Source of the DNA: Quillaja saponaria
Lineage: Eukaryota > Streptophyta > Magnoliopsida > Fabales > Quillajaceae
Length of the DNA: 64,000 bases
Reading direction: 5' to 3'
Assembly (NCBI GenBank): GCA_029379385.1
Contig: CM055609.1
Coordinates: 8,680,001 to 8,744,000, forward strand
Both the position numbers and the translations under genes were made by a program. Shown here piece by piece: positions 51,183 to 62,668 of the stretch (position 1 is its first letter; each line of letters starts with the position of its first letter). A model generated the notes under the pieces. The model worked only from the letters and a program-made list of their open reading frames with translations. It searched no databases and was not told the DNA's origin.

Positions 51183-54100
51183 TTTGGATGTGTTGGTGCA
51201 AGCATACAATGGATAGATGTGGAAAACAGACATAAAGGATGAAGAAACATTGCAAAAAAAAAACTATTCAATTTAAAAGTCGAAAACCCACTTTTCCATG
51301 AGTCATGCAAAGGAGTTAATTTTCCAGCGTGCCCCGTGGGTTAGAAATTAATTAGAAGTCAAAAGTGAATAACCATTTCTTCTAGACACGAAGACTTCCA
51401 CGTTCAATGAATCACATGTACGTATCAATGACATTGGATTACTTTAACAAATTTAAACATAATTAGTGATTGAAAATAAACGTAACAGATGGTGCTTGCC
51501 AGTAAACCACCGCCTCAGTGGACTTCGAGTCTTCAAGAAGAAACTTGTTAATTGGTAATTAATTAGTGGACAAGGTAAATTTTAAGTTGAGTTATAATAT
51601 GGACTTGAGTTTTAAGTTTTTTTTTTTTTTCCTTCTATCTATCAATTAGATCAATATCCTAGATGATAGATGATGAGTTGTACCTTATCATGATCTCCGT
51701 GTCTTCTTTCAAAATATCAAAATATTTAAGGCCACAGCTTAATAATTGTAAAATATTATAAATAGACTAAATTGTCCTTAATTAATAACATTTTAAAAAT
51801 TAATTGCATAATAAATTAAATTGTATTATTCAAAAATAAATACAATCTCTTTCCAACATATTCATCTTCTATATCTCTCATCATCTTCCTCCTTTTGCTT
51901 TTCATTCTATCTTCCTCCCTCCAACTTCACAAATTGTTTGGTTATCTCCCTGTTTTATCTTTTTATAAATCGACAAACTAATTAATTTCTCATCTTTTTC
52001 TTTTTTGATCAAATATCCTAATTTTGAAAGTTTATGTGCTCATATAGGTGATGAATGAGATTACATGATTCAAGCAGGGTCGAAATTTACGTAAACAAAG
52101 AACATGACAATGATTGAGACTTGCTTTAACATTGTTATTGTTTTGTTCAAGGTAATAAAAATAAAGATTTATAAAATTGAAATTTAACAATATTAGCCAT
52201 ATGAAGAGGAAGAGATATAAAATTAGGACTCATGATTAAGAAGATAAATGAGAGTTGCAGTGTGAAAATGAATTTAATTGATGAAAGATCAATATGAAAG
52301 AGAAAAAGTTTGATGAAAGATAAATAAGAAAGAGATATAATAGAAGGGTATTTTATGAAGGATAAAATTGATCACATTTAATAAGATGTTATCTAAAAAT
52401 ATTGGCTATGGCAATAAGGTTACCCTTATTTTAGTTGTATATTTATTTATTTTAAAAAATAATCCATGTAACTGATAAAAAGATAATAAGTTGTAATATA
52501 TTAGGTAACAGAAGAAATGGGTAGCTATTAGGATTTTAAATGTTTTAGTAATTGTAAATTAATAAAAATTCTTTTAATATGTTTTTAATATATATATGAT
52601 AGGAGATCATAACGAGTTTTATCCATTGAGAAAAGTGTAGAAGTATAGATGAGATTAAAGAAAAACATAAAATAAACAAAATCTAGTAACTTTAATTTTT
52701 TTAGTGAACTTAAACCTAATTACTATTAAAATATAATATACTAAAACAATTTAGCACCCATTATTGTCCACATCAGTCAATTCACAAGTTTCAATTTTAC
52801 TTCCACACTACATGAAATAATCAAAGTCATAGGATGAAGAAAATTTGCTTTAGTTTCAATTTCCCAGCGTGCCTTGTGGGTTAGAAATATAAATTCCACA
52901 CAACTTGTTCAAGACTTTTCCTTCGGTTTTTTCTTTTAGGTGAAATAGTTTTATAACAAGCTCGTTATAAATGAATCATGTTTACAAAATTATAATATAT
53001 ATATATAATTTTAGAAATATATTACTGCCTTCTCACAATATATAGCCTCAAGTCCAACAAGTCTTATCATGAAAAAACATAACAATATAATTAAAAAATT
53101 GGCATAATTAACTTTTAGTCCTAGAATTTGATTGAAATTTTAGTTTTGTTCCTTATATTTTAAAAACTCAAAAATATCATTTTTACAATTTCGAAAACTA
53201 TACAATGTGATCTTGTTGTTAGATCTAACTTAACTGAAGATAACGTGCAAACAATGTTCTATTTGGCTCATCCACTTGCCATAAAAAATATTTTTTTTTA
53301 TTTTTATAATATTTTTCCATCTTTATACTATAGATATATAATATACAATATGTATGTGTGATGACTATAGTCAATTTCAGTATTCCTATGTTATAAAAAT
53401 TAATTTCTAGATCCGCTTATGGTGATATTGACTAAATTGGCAAATTGATCCCAAGAATCTACATACCTAGGTTGTTAGCCCCCAGCTATTTCTATAAATC
53501 TATTTTGTTAGAATAGAATGAGAAAGCTTATTGACGTAATAGGGTACAGTTCTTTCATTTCTCCTAAGTTCAATTTATTCCACATGGTTTTCTTGCACAA
53601 TTTTAGTTGATTGTTATGTTAAATTTGTAGCAGCAGCACTGCCACTTACATTTTGTCTTGGGCTAGGAGGGTTTGGGTGGGAAAATCAGTAACTATCATA
53701 GACCCAATAGATTCGGGAATTATAATGTGGGCTTTGGGAGATCAGATATATAATGTTTGTGAAAAAGCTATGGGCCTTCATTGAATGGCGTTGAGAGAAA
53801 GTCAAATGCCCTCTTTTTTTCTTGTTTTGAACTTTTTAGGCCATAGATAGCATAGATATATTATATATTTACATATATATATATATATTTCTATATATTG
53901 TAATTGCTACAGAGTTGTAACAGATACAAAATAATTTATTTTAAAAACATCATATTTTTTTATACATAAAACTCGTTATTCAATTTATAACATATGATAA
54001 CTCAAAAAAAAAAATTACTTAATATATAAATAAAAACACAACGGTAAGATAGACTTCAAAAATATATCTTAAGTATATAAATTAAATCCAAAATCTACAT

Positions 54101-54918
54101 TAATACCCAAATCTAGGTTCAGCATTCGCAATCATATATAAACTGAAATTAGTTCATATCCAACAATAAAAACATTCACCAACTTATTGGTAGCCATCTC
54201 ACAAACAAAATGTTCAAAACAGGTAACTGTCACATATGATACCAATCTCAAAGACTATTGCTCTGAATTAAGTGAAGTAATTACAATGTGTCTCTAAACT
54301 AATAGTTGTGGCTATGGTGATTGGTAAAACATGTTAATGATCCAATCAGTGGCAGCTTCTGCAGAGTTAACTGCATAATAATGTTCAATATATTAACAGC
54401 AACCTTGCATGCAACATTCCAGCTATCAGAAGAAACTTTCAATAACATGAATAAGAAACATCCACAAAACAAGACATGTTATTGTACTTTTATGTCGAAT
54501 CATAATACATGTTTAAGTATAGTTGAAGTGCAGATTGCTATGTTCCTGCAAGAAAGAATCATGTATTCTGCAAATGTTGGTTGAAAACTACTTGGTCAGT
54601 TTTCATATTACCACATCAGTACAGATGTGAATGGCACAGACAGCCGAAGTAATTATTATTTAAAACTACAATCAAATACATAATGAAAAACATCCATTCA
54701 ATTTTATTTTTTTTCAGAAATTAAAGGTGTAAAAGGAAAGACATGTACTTAATTGAGACATTTTATTTGTCCTAGTTGGATCATTGGATTCATTGGCTTG
54801 GTCGTTAAGTGGGGTCTATGCAAGGGTGGTCGCTGTATTCAGAATGTCTTTAGAGTTAAACCATTTTCCAAATGTACAAGGCATTTAATTTTGAATAGTG
54901 ATCACAATTAATTGTTGG
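51183..54918. other. Intergenic region upstream of gene E
   Basis: The first 400 bp hold the putative promoter. From about 51600 to 54900 I see no gene, no paralogy to the other units and no clear mobile element. The plus-strand frame at 54321-54584 has no recognisable domain and no supporting context. Confidence 0.6.
51297..51577 (-). promoter_or_regulatory. Conserved upstream blocks of gene E
   Basis: Two blocks shared with other receptor units: 51297-51430 (ccagcgtgccccgtgggtt core and cacatgtacgtatcaatgac) and 51491-51577 (ccaccgcctcagtggactt core). Here they start only about 115 bp from the ATG, whereas in A and A' about 260 bp with a TATA-like tract intervenes. They may be retained promoter elements or simply shared by descent. 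Confidence 0.35.
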
Positions 54919-54960
54919 GCTCTGATACCACTTGTTGGGTATAACAGCATAAATCACGAA
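54919..54960 (-). mobile_element. LTR end plus tRNA-Met primer site remnant
   Basis: The plus strand reads gctctgatacca (54919-54930), ct, then tgttgggtataacag. On the minus strand this is an LTR end in CCAACA followed two bases later by TGGTATCAGAGC, the initiator tRNA-Met primer site of plant LTR elements. Neither a complete LTR nor internal coding sequence is recognisable, so only a scar remains. Confidence 0.45.
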
Positions 54961-55089
54961 AAAAATAGTCACACAACCATTACATCTGCATATACATCAC
55001 CCATTTCCAAACTGATCGTAGTCTGACTCAAGTAGAGAAAGGAAAAAACTATGAAGAGATTAAAGCATCGAAGACACAATTCGCTTTGA

Positions 55090-56510
55090 TACATACTCTA
55101 CATACAAAACAAATGGGCCACCATTTGGATGGAATCTCTCCTTGTAATTTATTGTAAGACACGTTGAGATACCTGAGATCGTCGACTTGGTTTTAATTCC
55201 ATTGAATGAGTTTCTTGCTAATTCCAACTTAGAGAGCTTATTAGCGTTGCAAATAGAACTGGGAATTTTTCCAGTTTACACTCGATCCTGGAATGTTTCC
55301 CATAAAATTATTAAAAGATCACAATCTGACATGTTCCGGTAAAGGAAGTTGATGACAGAGCTCCTTGGGAGATTGTCATGTAAGTTGCTGTTCTCAATGT
55401 TGAGAATTCTCAAAGAAGAGAAGCTGAAAAGAGATGGTGCATATTTAACCTTCCAAACTATTGACACCGAGACGCAATTCTTGAAGAACAGGTGTCTCCC
55501 AAGTCTTTTGGTATGTAACGTCTGAACCTATTAGAGGACAAGTTAATACTTTTGAGCTCTCTGCATTGTCGCCAACTTGAAGGTAGCTGACCAGGTAATT
55601 CATTGTCTTGAAGACGAAGTAATTCAATTTTTGAAAGACAATGACATAAATAGGATGGGAGATTGCCAGTAAGATTGTTACTACTGAGATCAAGACGTTG
55701 CAACACTGAATTATTGAGGATAGTAAATAAATGGTATAGAACCTGTCTCCCATGTATATTGTCTTTAGTTGTGAAGATCATCAATTTCTTTTGGCATGTT
55801 ACCTGCATTGGTTTTAAAAGAAAAATAAGTTGTGTTTTAATGTGAGAGAGACCAACAAATATACATTTTCTACCTTTCAAACAGGGAAATGTGGACAGTG
55901 TATTGATATTTGAATTAATGAATATACTTTGATGTCCTTTTTCTTTTTTATTTTCTTATACGAAATTTAAGGCATCTTCCAAGCTAAGAAGCCTGGAAAT
56001 AAGTTCTATAAAAGGCAACTTTATGTGTATTCATACATTTGCTGACTAGCCAAACAGGGAAATGAAGTTTCAGAAATTTTTTTTAAAAGGGTCATTCTGT
56101 GTATTCAGACATATTTTGACTTGGTAAAGAGGGCATTGAGGAAAATAATTTAGTGATATTTGAACAAAATGATCAATGCAGTTTTGACTAGCCAAACATG
56201 TGCTATTAATTACTAACTAATATATTATTTAATAAGGTGCATTTTGCTTAACTTTTTATACAAATTTCCCAATTTTTAATTGCAAAATTAGTTCTTAACT
56301 AATTACGTGCACTTCCAAAAATGTATAACACAAGTATTAATTTTAGAAAGAAAAAAAGAATGAAGTGTAAAGTTTTCAAGCTTAAAAATATAGCTACAAG
56401 CTAGAAGAAATACCAGACTAGGGTAGGATAAGATGATAGCTTGGAGCGACGAAAGGTTGAAGATTATTGAAGGTATGGTGCCTGTAAATTGGTTTATTGC
56501 CAGTCCCAAA
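55090..56510 (-). pseudogene. Divergent kinase-less LRR receptor relic G
   Basis: An exon ending at a GT donor at 56414 encodes INQFTGTIPSIIFNLSSLQ. After an intron, an acceptor at 55802 starts an exon with GNMPKEI, LQRLDLSSNNLTGNLPSYL and LRLQDNELPGQLPSSWRQC. Frameshifts interrupt it near 55740 and 55470. The last LRR is followed by GGPFV fused to an exon 5-like EYVSKRIVS at about 55090, the same kind of junction as in the relics at 6190 and 24650. The transmembrane segment, kinase core and C-lobe are absent, as is the signal-peptide exon. Its sequence is clearly more distant from genes A-F than they are from one another, so it may be an older lineage. Confidence 0.8.
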
Positions 56511-57278
56511 ATTAATTACCACCATATATAATCTTTTGTGTAGGTCATCTTTTCAGAGTAAATAGATAAGGTTTTAGTTTAATAGATTAAGATAGTGTTA
56601 TTAAGATCTCTTGATCTCATGTATGTTCAAATTATAATTGATAAATAAATTAAAAACTAGTTTTCACAATCTCACCAAAACACAAATTCCTTCATCTTAT
56701 TTTGACATAAATAGTGTGTACTTTGCATTATACTACATCAAAAAATCCTTAAAAAATAGAATAAGTCTCACGCTCGTATGCGGTGCAAGCTCTTTAGCCA
56801 CAACACTGAAGGTTCCAAGACTAGTTTTTTATAAGCATGTCCTAGAGGTTCTATATTTTCTTGTGAAATAATTACGTTGATTTTAAGAGGATTAAAACTT
56901 TTGTAAGTCACATGTAACCCGGCCTCTGTTATTATGAAACATAACTCCCACCCTGCTTCTTATGAGAGAAAAAAAAAAATTATCACTCCTTACAATGGTA
57001 CAAACTGCTGATATACCTATTTTTCTCCAGTACTGGTAAGTATATATAAGTTTTAAGCATTCTATCATAACATGCTAGATATTATTGCAAAAAACTAAAC
57101 TCCAGAACACATAAGATGATGATAGGAAATGAAGAAGAGTCACACAACAATTACACTAAACATCAAACACATAACATGATTCATTCTTTCAAAAGATCAT
57201 GCACGGACTCAAAGTTGAGAAAGCATAAATTATAAAGGAAACTTAATCTTTCCTTCGTGTTCAATCTCTCAAATAAGC
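56511..57278. other. 3' flank of pseudogene F
   Basis: Noncoding copy of the downstream receptor flank, close to 7105-7878 in sequence. It directly abuts the first exon remnant of relic G. Confidence 0.6.
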
Positions 57279-57783
57279 TTAGACAAATTTGGATTTGATC
57301 TTGGTCAATGAAGTTGACACATCTTTTGATGTTGATCATTCTCTCTTCGACTGAGTATGCACAGCAACACAAAGCTAATTCTATGATTGAAGTTATAGAA
57401 ACTACAATAGCAGCAATGTGTTCTTCCTCCCCCCTTAACAAATTCGAATCCACAACTTGAATTGTCGAGTGAGGAACAGACTCAATCAAGCTCAAATCCC
57501 CCACAAACATGTCATCCGTCGGTTTGTAAATGTTTCTATTAACAAAATGCCATAACTATACACATCTCCCTTTGCATAAACAATTTCTTTGGATCCATAC
57601 TCTACATACCAAAATGTTATAATAAAATTCTTATTCTTCTAATAAATAAATAAATTATGAGGAGATGAGATCAATATCTAATGCTATGTAGCCTAGAGTA
57701 GCTAAGGTATCAGTATGTGTTCTGGACTGTCCTGCATCCAATAGTTTGGCTATGCCAAAATCAGTAACATGGGCAACCGTATC

Positions 57784-58171
57784 TGATAGAAAATGTGGTG
57801 AGCACAACACATAAAATTGAAGATGATGAATAAATTGGAATACTCAAAAGACAACTTCTACTTTGCTTAATATCAAATTGAAAACATACAATAGGTATTT
57901 ATAAGACTCATAATAGCAACTCTAAAGTCACACAACTAAATGTGCACTAATATGACTTTAACACCCATTATCCTAGACATTAAGGACTCCAACCCATTAC
58001 TACAATTTTATTACACATTAAAAAAAAACTTCCACTAGCACACAATAATTTATAGCCACCCATTATAAGAAATTAACTACCTCTTAAAACTCATTACATC
58101 AAAATAACTCACACCTTTTTAACTTCCACTAACAATTTATCATAGGAAAATAAAGTTTATTATTTTCAACA
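57784..58171 (-). repeat. 3' LTR of the copia element
   Basis: 388 bp. It contains the same TATA-like motif as the partner and a 2-bp ca insertion relative to it. The polypurine tract lies at its inner edge. Confidence 0.96.
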
Positions 58172-58180
58172 CTTCCCCTT
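58172..58180 (-). other. Polypurine tract
   Basis: AAGGGGAAG on the minus strand, immediately next to the 3' LTR; it primes plus-strand DNA synthesis. Confidence 0.9.
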
Positions 58181-58184
58181 AAAC

Positions 58185-61100
58185 TTAATTTTCCTTTCTA
58201 ACTCCAAGCAATTCTCTCAATCCTTGAAAGACTTCAAATTTAAGTGGTTTTGTGAAAATATCCGCAACTTGATCAAGAGACTTCACAAATTTGACTTCCA
58301 CTTCTTTCTTGGCAATACACTCACGGATGAAATGATACCTTGTGTCTATATGTTTGCTTCTATCATGGAAGACGGGGTTCTTTGCCAAAGCTAGTGCAGA
58401 CTTGTTGTCAACAAAAATTTGGGTTGCTTCTTTTTGTGGCTCTTGTAGCTCCTTCAACAATCTTCTTAACCAAATGGCATGACAAGTACAACAGGTAGCA
58501 GCAACATATTCAGCCTCACAAGTTGAAATAGTAACAATTGGCTGCTTCTTTGAAACCCAAGAAATTGCATTATTTCCCATGAAAAATACAAAACCCGTGG
58601 TGCTTTTTCTATCATCCAAATCTCCGGCAAAATCACTATCACAGTATCCCACAAGATCAATAATATGTGAAGAAGAATAAAATAGGCCATAGTCAAGTGT
58701 ACCTCTTAGGTAGCGAAGAATTCTTTTAGCCTGTTTTCATGTGAGTAGAAGTAGGAGATTCCATGTAACGACTCACTACTCCAACAGCATAAAGAATGTC
58801 TGGCCTTGTGCAAGTCAAGTATCTTAAACTTCCAACAAGACTTCTAAATAATGTGGGATCTACCTTCTCTCCAACATCATGCTTCGACAACTTCACTCCG
58901 CATTCCATGGGTGTATTAACAGAGTTACTATCAAGCATTTGGAATTTCTTAAGAACATCTTTTGCATAGCCTTCTTGTGAAATAAAAATTCCACCATCAT
59001 TTTGCTTCACTTCAAAGCCCAAGTAGTAAGACATTAGTCCCATGTCAGTCATCTCAAATTCACAAGTCATTGCCTTCTTGAAATCTTCAAACATGATTGG
59101 ATTATTTCCCGTAAAAATTAGATCATCCACATAAAGGCAAACAAATAAAACATTACCATTTTCATGTGCCTTCACGTAAAGTGCATATTCATGTGGACAT
59201 CTAACAAACCCATTTTCTTGAAAATACTTGTCAATTCGATTATTCCACGCCCTTGGTGCTTGTTTTAGGCCATACAAAGCCTTTTTTAACTTCAAAACTT
59301 TATTTTCTTGCCCTTCAATTACATAACCCTTAGGTTGATCAACATAAACCTCTTCTTCAAGAAAACCATGGAGGAAAGCAGATTTTACATCCAATTGATA
59401 AATCTTCCAATGCTTATGGGCTGCAAAGGAGATCAACAATCGGATTGTTTCTAAGCGAGCAACAGGAGCAAATACCTCTTCATAATCGATCCCCTGCTTT
59501 TGTGCATAGCCTTTCGCAACTAGCCTCGCTTTGTACTTCTCAACTTCTCCTTTTGCATTTTTCTTTGCCTTGTACACCCATTTCACACCAATAGCTTTAT
59601 GATCTTTTGGAAGATTTGCCAACTCCCAAGTATCATTTTTTTCAATAGCTATTATCTCCTCATCCATTGCTTGTCTCCACTTCTTGTCATTTTCAGCTTC
59701 TTCAAAAAATAATGGTTCACTATCTGCAACAAGACAAAATAAATTAACATCTTCTATCACTTCTGTATTTTCATAAAGATCAAGAAGACTTCTTGTTTTT
59801 AGTGACCCTTCATTTGAAATTTTTTCTGATGAAGGAGTTGGTGATGGAGGTAGAGTAATGGCTTCCAATGGTGCTTCTATATCTTGTTCTTCTTCAAAGT
59901 AAGGAAAAAAATTGTAATTTTCTTCTTCTTGAACATCCCAATCCCATGTTTCATTTTCATTGAATTCAACATTTCTACTAACTATGATTTTTCCATTCCT
60001 TGGGTTATAAAGCTTGTACCCTTTGGAATTTGAATCATAGCCAATAAATACATACTTCACACTTCGATCATCAAGTTTAGATCTCTCTTGATCCGGTACA
60101 TGGGCATAGGCAATGCTTCCAAAAATTCGCAAGTGAGAGACATTTGGCTTCTTTCCACTCCAACCTTCTTGAGGTGTTTGATTCTCCACACCTTTGGTTG
60201 GACATCTGTTGGACAAATAAACTGCACAAGAAACAGCTTCTGCCCAAAATTCTTTAGGCATATTCTTAGATTTCAACAAACATCGGGCCATATTAAGAAT
60301 TGTTCTATTCTTCCTTTCTGCTACACCATTTTGTTGGGGTGTCCTAGGAACCGTTAAAGGACGACGAATTCCTTGTGTTTCACAAAAAATATTGAATTCA
60401 TTTGAAGTGAATTCGCCTCCTCTATCGGACCTTAAAGATTTGATTACATGACCACTCTCTTTTTCAACAAGAGCTTTAAACTTTTTGAACACCTCAAAAG
60501 CCTCAGATTTTTTCTTCAAAAAATAAACCCATGTTTTGCGAGTATAATCATCAATGAAAAGAAAAAAATAATTATTTTTACCAAATGAGCATGGCTTGAT
60601 TGGTCCACACACATCGGTATGAATAAGCTGAAGTGGCTCGGTTGCTCTTGTGGCTTCTTTAGGAAAACTCTTCCTTGCATGTTTTCCAAGGAGGCATGCT
60701 TCACACAATTGATTTGGGTGGTCAATGAATGGCAACCCAAACACCATCTTCTTTTCTCCCAAATTCTTGAGTCCTCCAAAATTCAAATGACCCAACCGTA
60801 TATGTCAACGCCATGTTGAATCTTTTGCACACATCTTCAAACATTTGGCACCATCATTTTGGAGATTCAAAATGAACATCCTGTTTCTTGTCATGGACAC
60901 CTTAGCAATAAGATTAGCATCTTGGTCTCTAAGCCAAAGGTTTTTATCTTTCATATGGATTTCATAACTCTTCTCCAAAAGTTGTCCCAAAATTAAAATG
61001 TTACTTTTTAATTTTGGAACATAATAAACATCATAAATGAGCTTATGACCACCATCTTTCAAAGAAATTAAAATGGTACCTTTTCCTTTGATTGGAATTT

Positions 61101-62220
61101 TGGAAGAGTCTCCAAAGGTCACAAATCCACTCACTTTTTCATCAATTTCTAAAAATTTGCTTTTGTCCCCACACATATGATTGCTTGCACCATTGTCAAG
61201 GTACCATGAACTCTTGATCACCTCCTTTTCATCTCCTTTGAATGCTAGTAACAAAGTTGGCTCTTCCACTTCTTCTTTGTATTCAAGTAGATTAGCATTC
61301 TCTTCAATAACATTAGTATTGCGACATTCCGAAGCAAAATGACCAAATTTATGACAATTATAGCATTCAACATTACTCTTGTCATACCTCTTCTCATTTG
61401 GTCTTGCATAATTTCCTCTTCCTCTTCCACGGCCTCTTGATGATTGTTGGCCTCTTCCTTCGTTATTATTCTCAAAATGATATCCTCCTCTTCCTCTTCC
61501 TCCTCTTCCTCGTCCACGACCATGACCACGACCACGACCTTTTTGGTTTCTTTCTTGTACATTATTTTTTTCTTTGAAAGAAACCTTAGCTTGGAGAGCT
61601 TGTTCAAGCTGCTTCTCTTCCTTCTTCTTAAATCTTTCTTCATGGGCTTGTAATGATCCCATGAGTTGCTCAATAGACATGGTCTCCAAGTCTTTCGATT
61701 CTTCAATTGCAACAACAATGTAATCAAATTTTGGTTGCAAAGAGCGAAGGATTTTCTCCACCACACGAACATCTTCTACTTTTTCTCCATATCTTTTCAA
61801 TTGGTTGACAGTGGCTAGCATTCTTGAAAAATAATCCGAAATTGACTCGGATTCCTTCATGTGCAAGGCTTCAAAATCTCCTCTCAATGTTTGGAGTCGA
61901 ATCTTCTTCACTTTTTCAACTCCTTGGAGAGAGCTTTGCAAAATCTCCCAAGCTTCCTTGGCAGTAGTTGCTAGTGCCACCTTCTCAAACATGGACTCAT
62001 CTAACCCTTGATAGATGAGGGTGAGAGCTTGTTGATCCTTCTTCCTAGCCTTTTGTAAGGCATCTTTTTGAGCTGCAGACAAAACAACTTCATCTTGTGG
62101 TTGGTCATATCCTTTCTCTACGATCTCCCATGCATCTTGTCCACCAAGCAAAGCTTTCATACGAAGACACCAATTGTCATAGTTGTCTTTAGTAAGACGA
62201 GGATATTGAAATGAGAACAT
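58185..62220 (-). pseudogene. copia gag-pol polyprotein, two lesions
   Basis: From the ATG at 62220: a gag domain ([18 protein letters not shown]), an RG-rich stretch, a CCHC zinc knuckle at residues of about 285-300, and the protease motif DNGASNHM near 340. At 60805-60807 a TGA replaces a conserved Trp codon just before the integrase zinc finger. The same frame continues with the integrase ([19 protein letters not shown]), the reverse transcriptase with YVDD (59122-59133), and up to about 58731, where one extra base shifts the frame. The RNase H domain (GYCDSDFAGD, STCEAEY, VDNKSA) is open in the other frame to a TAA at 58185. Gag and protease are intact, so only pol functions are lost unless the TGA is read through. 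Confidence 0.93.
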
Positions 62221-62267
62221 TCCTGATCCAGTAGATATCTCTCAAACTCACCAAATTAGAGAACTAG

Positions 62268-62279
62268 GCTCTGATACCA
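62268..62279 (-). other. Primer-binding site, initiator tRNA-Met
   Basis: TGGTATCAGAGC on the minus strand, three bases inside the 5' LTR; the standard primer site of many plant copia elements. Confidence 0.93.
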
Positions 62280-62282
62280 CTT

Positions 62283-62668
62283 TGATAGAAAATGTGGTGA
62301 GCACAACACATAAAATTGAAGATGATGAACAAATTGGAATACTCAAAAGACAACTTCTACTTTGCTTAATATCAAATTGAAAACATACAATAGGTATTTA
62401 TAAGACTCATAATAGCAACTCTAAAGTCACACAACTAAATGTGCACTAATATGACTTTAACACCCATTATCCTAGACATTAAGGACTCCAACCCATTACT
62501 ACAATTTTATTACACATTAAAAAAAAACTTCCACTAGCACACAATAATTTATAGCCACCCATTATAAGAAATTAACTACCTCTTAAAACTCATTACATCA
62601 AAATAACTCACCTTTTTAACTTCCACTAACAATTTATCATAGGAAAATAAAGTTTATTATTTTCAACA
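62283..62668 (-). repeat. 5' LTR of the copia element
   Basis: 386 bp, nearly identical to 57784-58171. It acts as the element promoter. Confidence 0.96.
62395..62402 (-). promoter_or_regulatory. TATA box of the copia 5' LTR
   Basis: TATAAATA on the minus strand within the 5' LTR, about 112 bp before its inner end; transcription would start roughly 30 bp further left. Confidence 0.65.

Larger units (their letters stand above)
57784..62668 (-). mobile_element. Ty1/copia LTR retrotransposon, 4885 bp, very recent
   Basis: Direct LTRs at 57784-58171 and 62283-62668, TG...CA ends, and a 5-bp target-site duplication gtatc (57779-57783 and 62669-62673) define a complete element in minus orientation. 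Domain order gag, protease, integrase, reverse transcriptase, RNase H is that of Ty1/copia. A tRNA-Met primer site and a polypurine tract stand next to the correct LTRs. The LTRs differ by one substitution and one 2-bp indel. The coding frame carries one nonsense codon and one single-base insertion, so this copy probably cannot move alone. Confidence 0.97.

Noticed and set aside
54321..54584. Plus-strand open frame of 87 codons
   Set aside because: No recognisable domain, no splice or promoter context, composition like the flanking AT-rich DNA; the only plus-strand candidate gene but unsupported.
61444..61653. Plus-strand Ser-rich frame inside the copia element
   Set aside because: Complementary-strand shadow of the same low-complexity gag segment.
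61245..61772. Lys/Glu-rich frame antiphase to copia gag
   Set aside because: A frame-shifted shadow of the Arg/Gly-rich gag region; the gag frame has real domains here.
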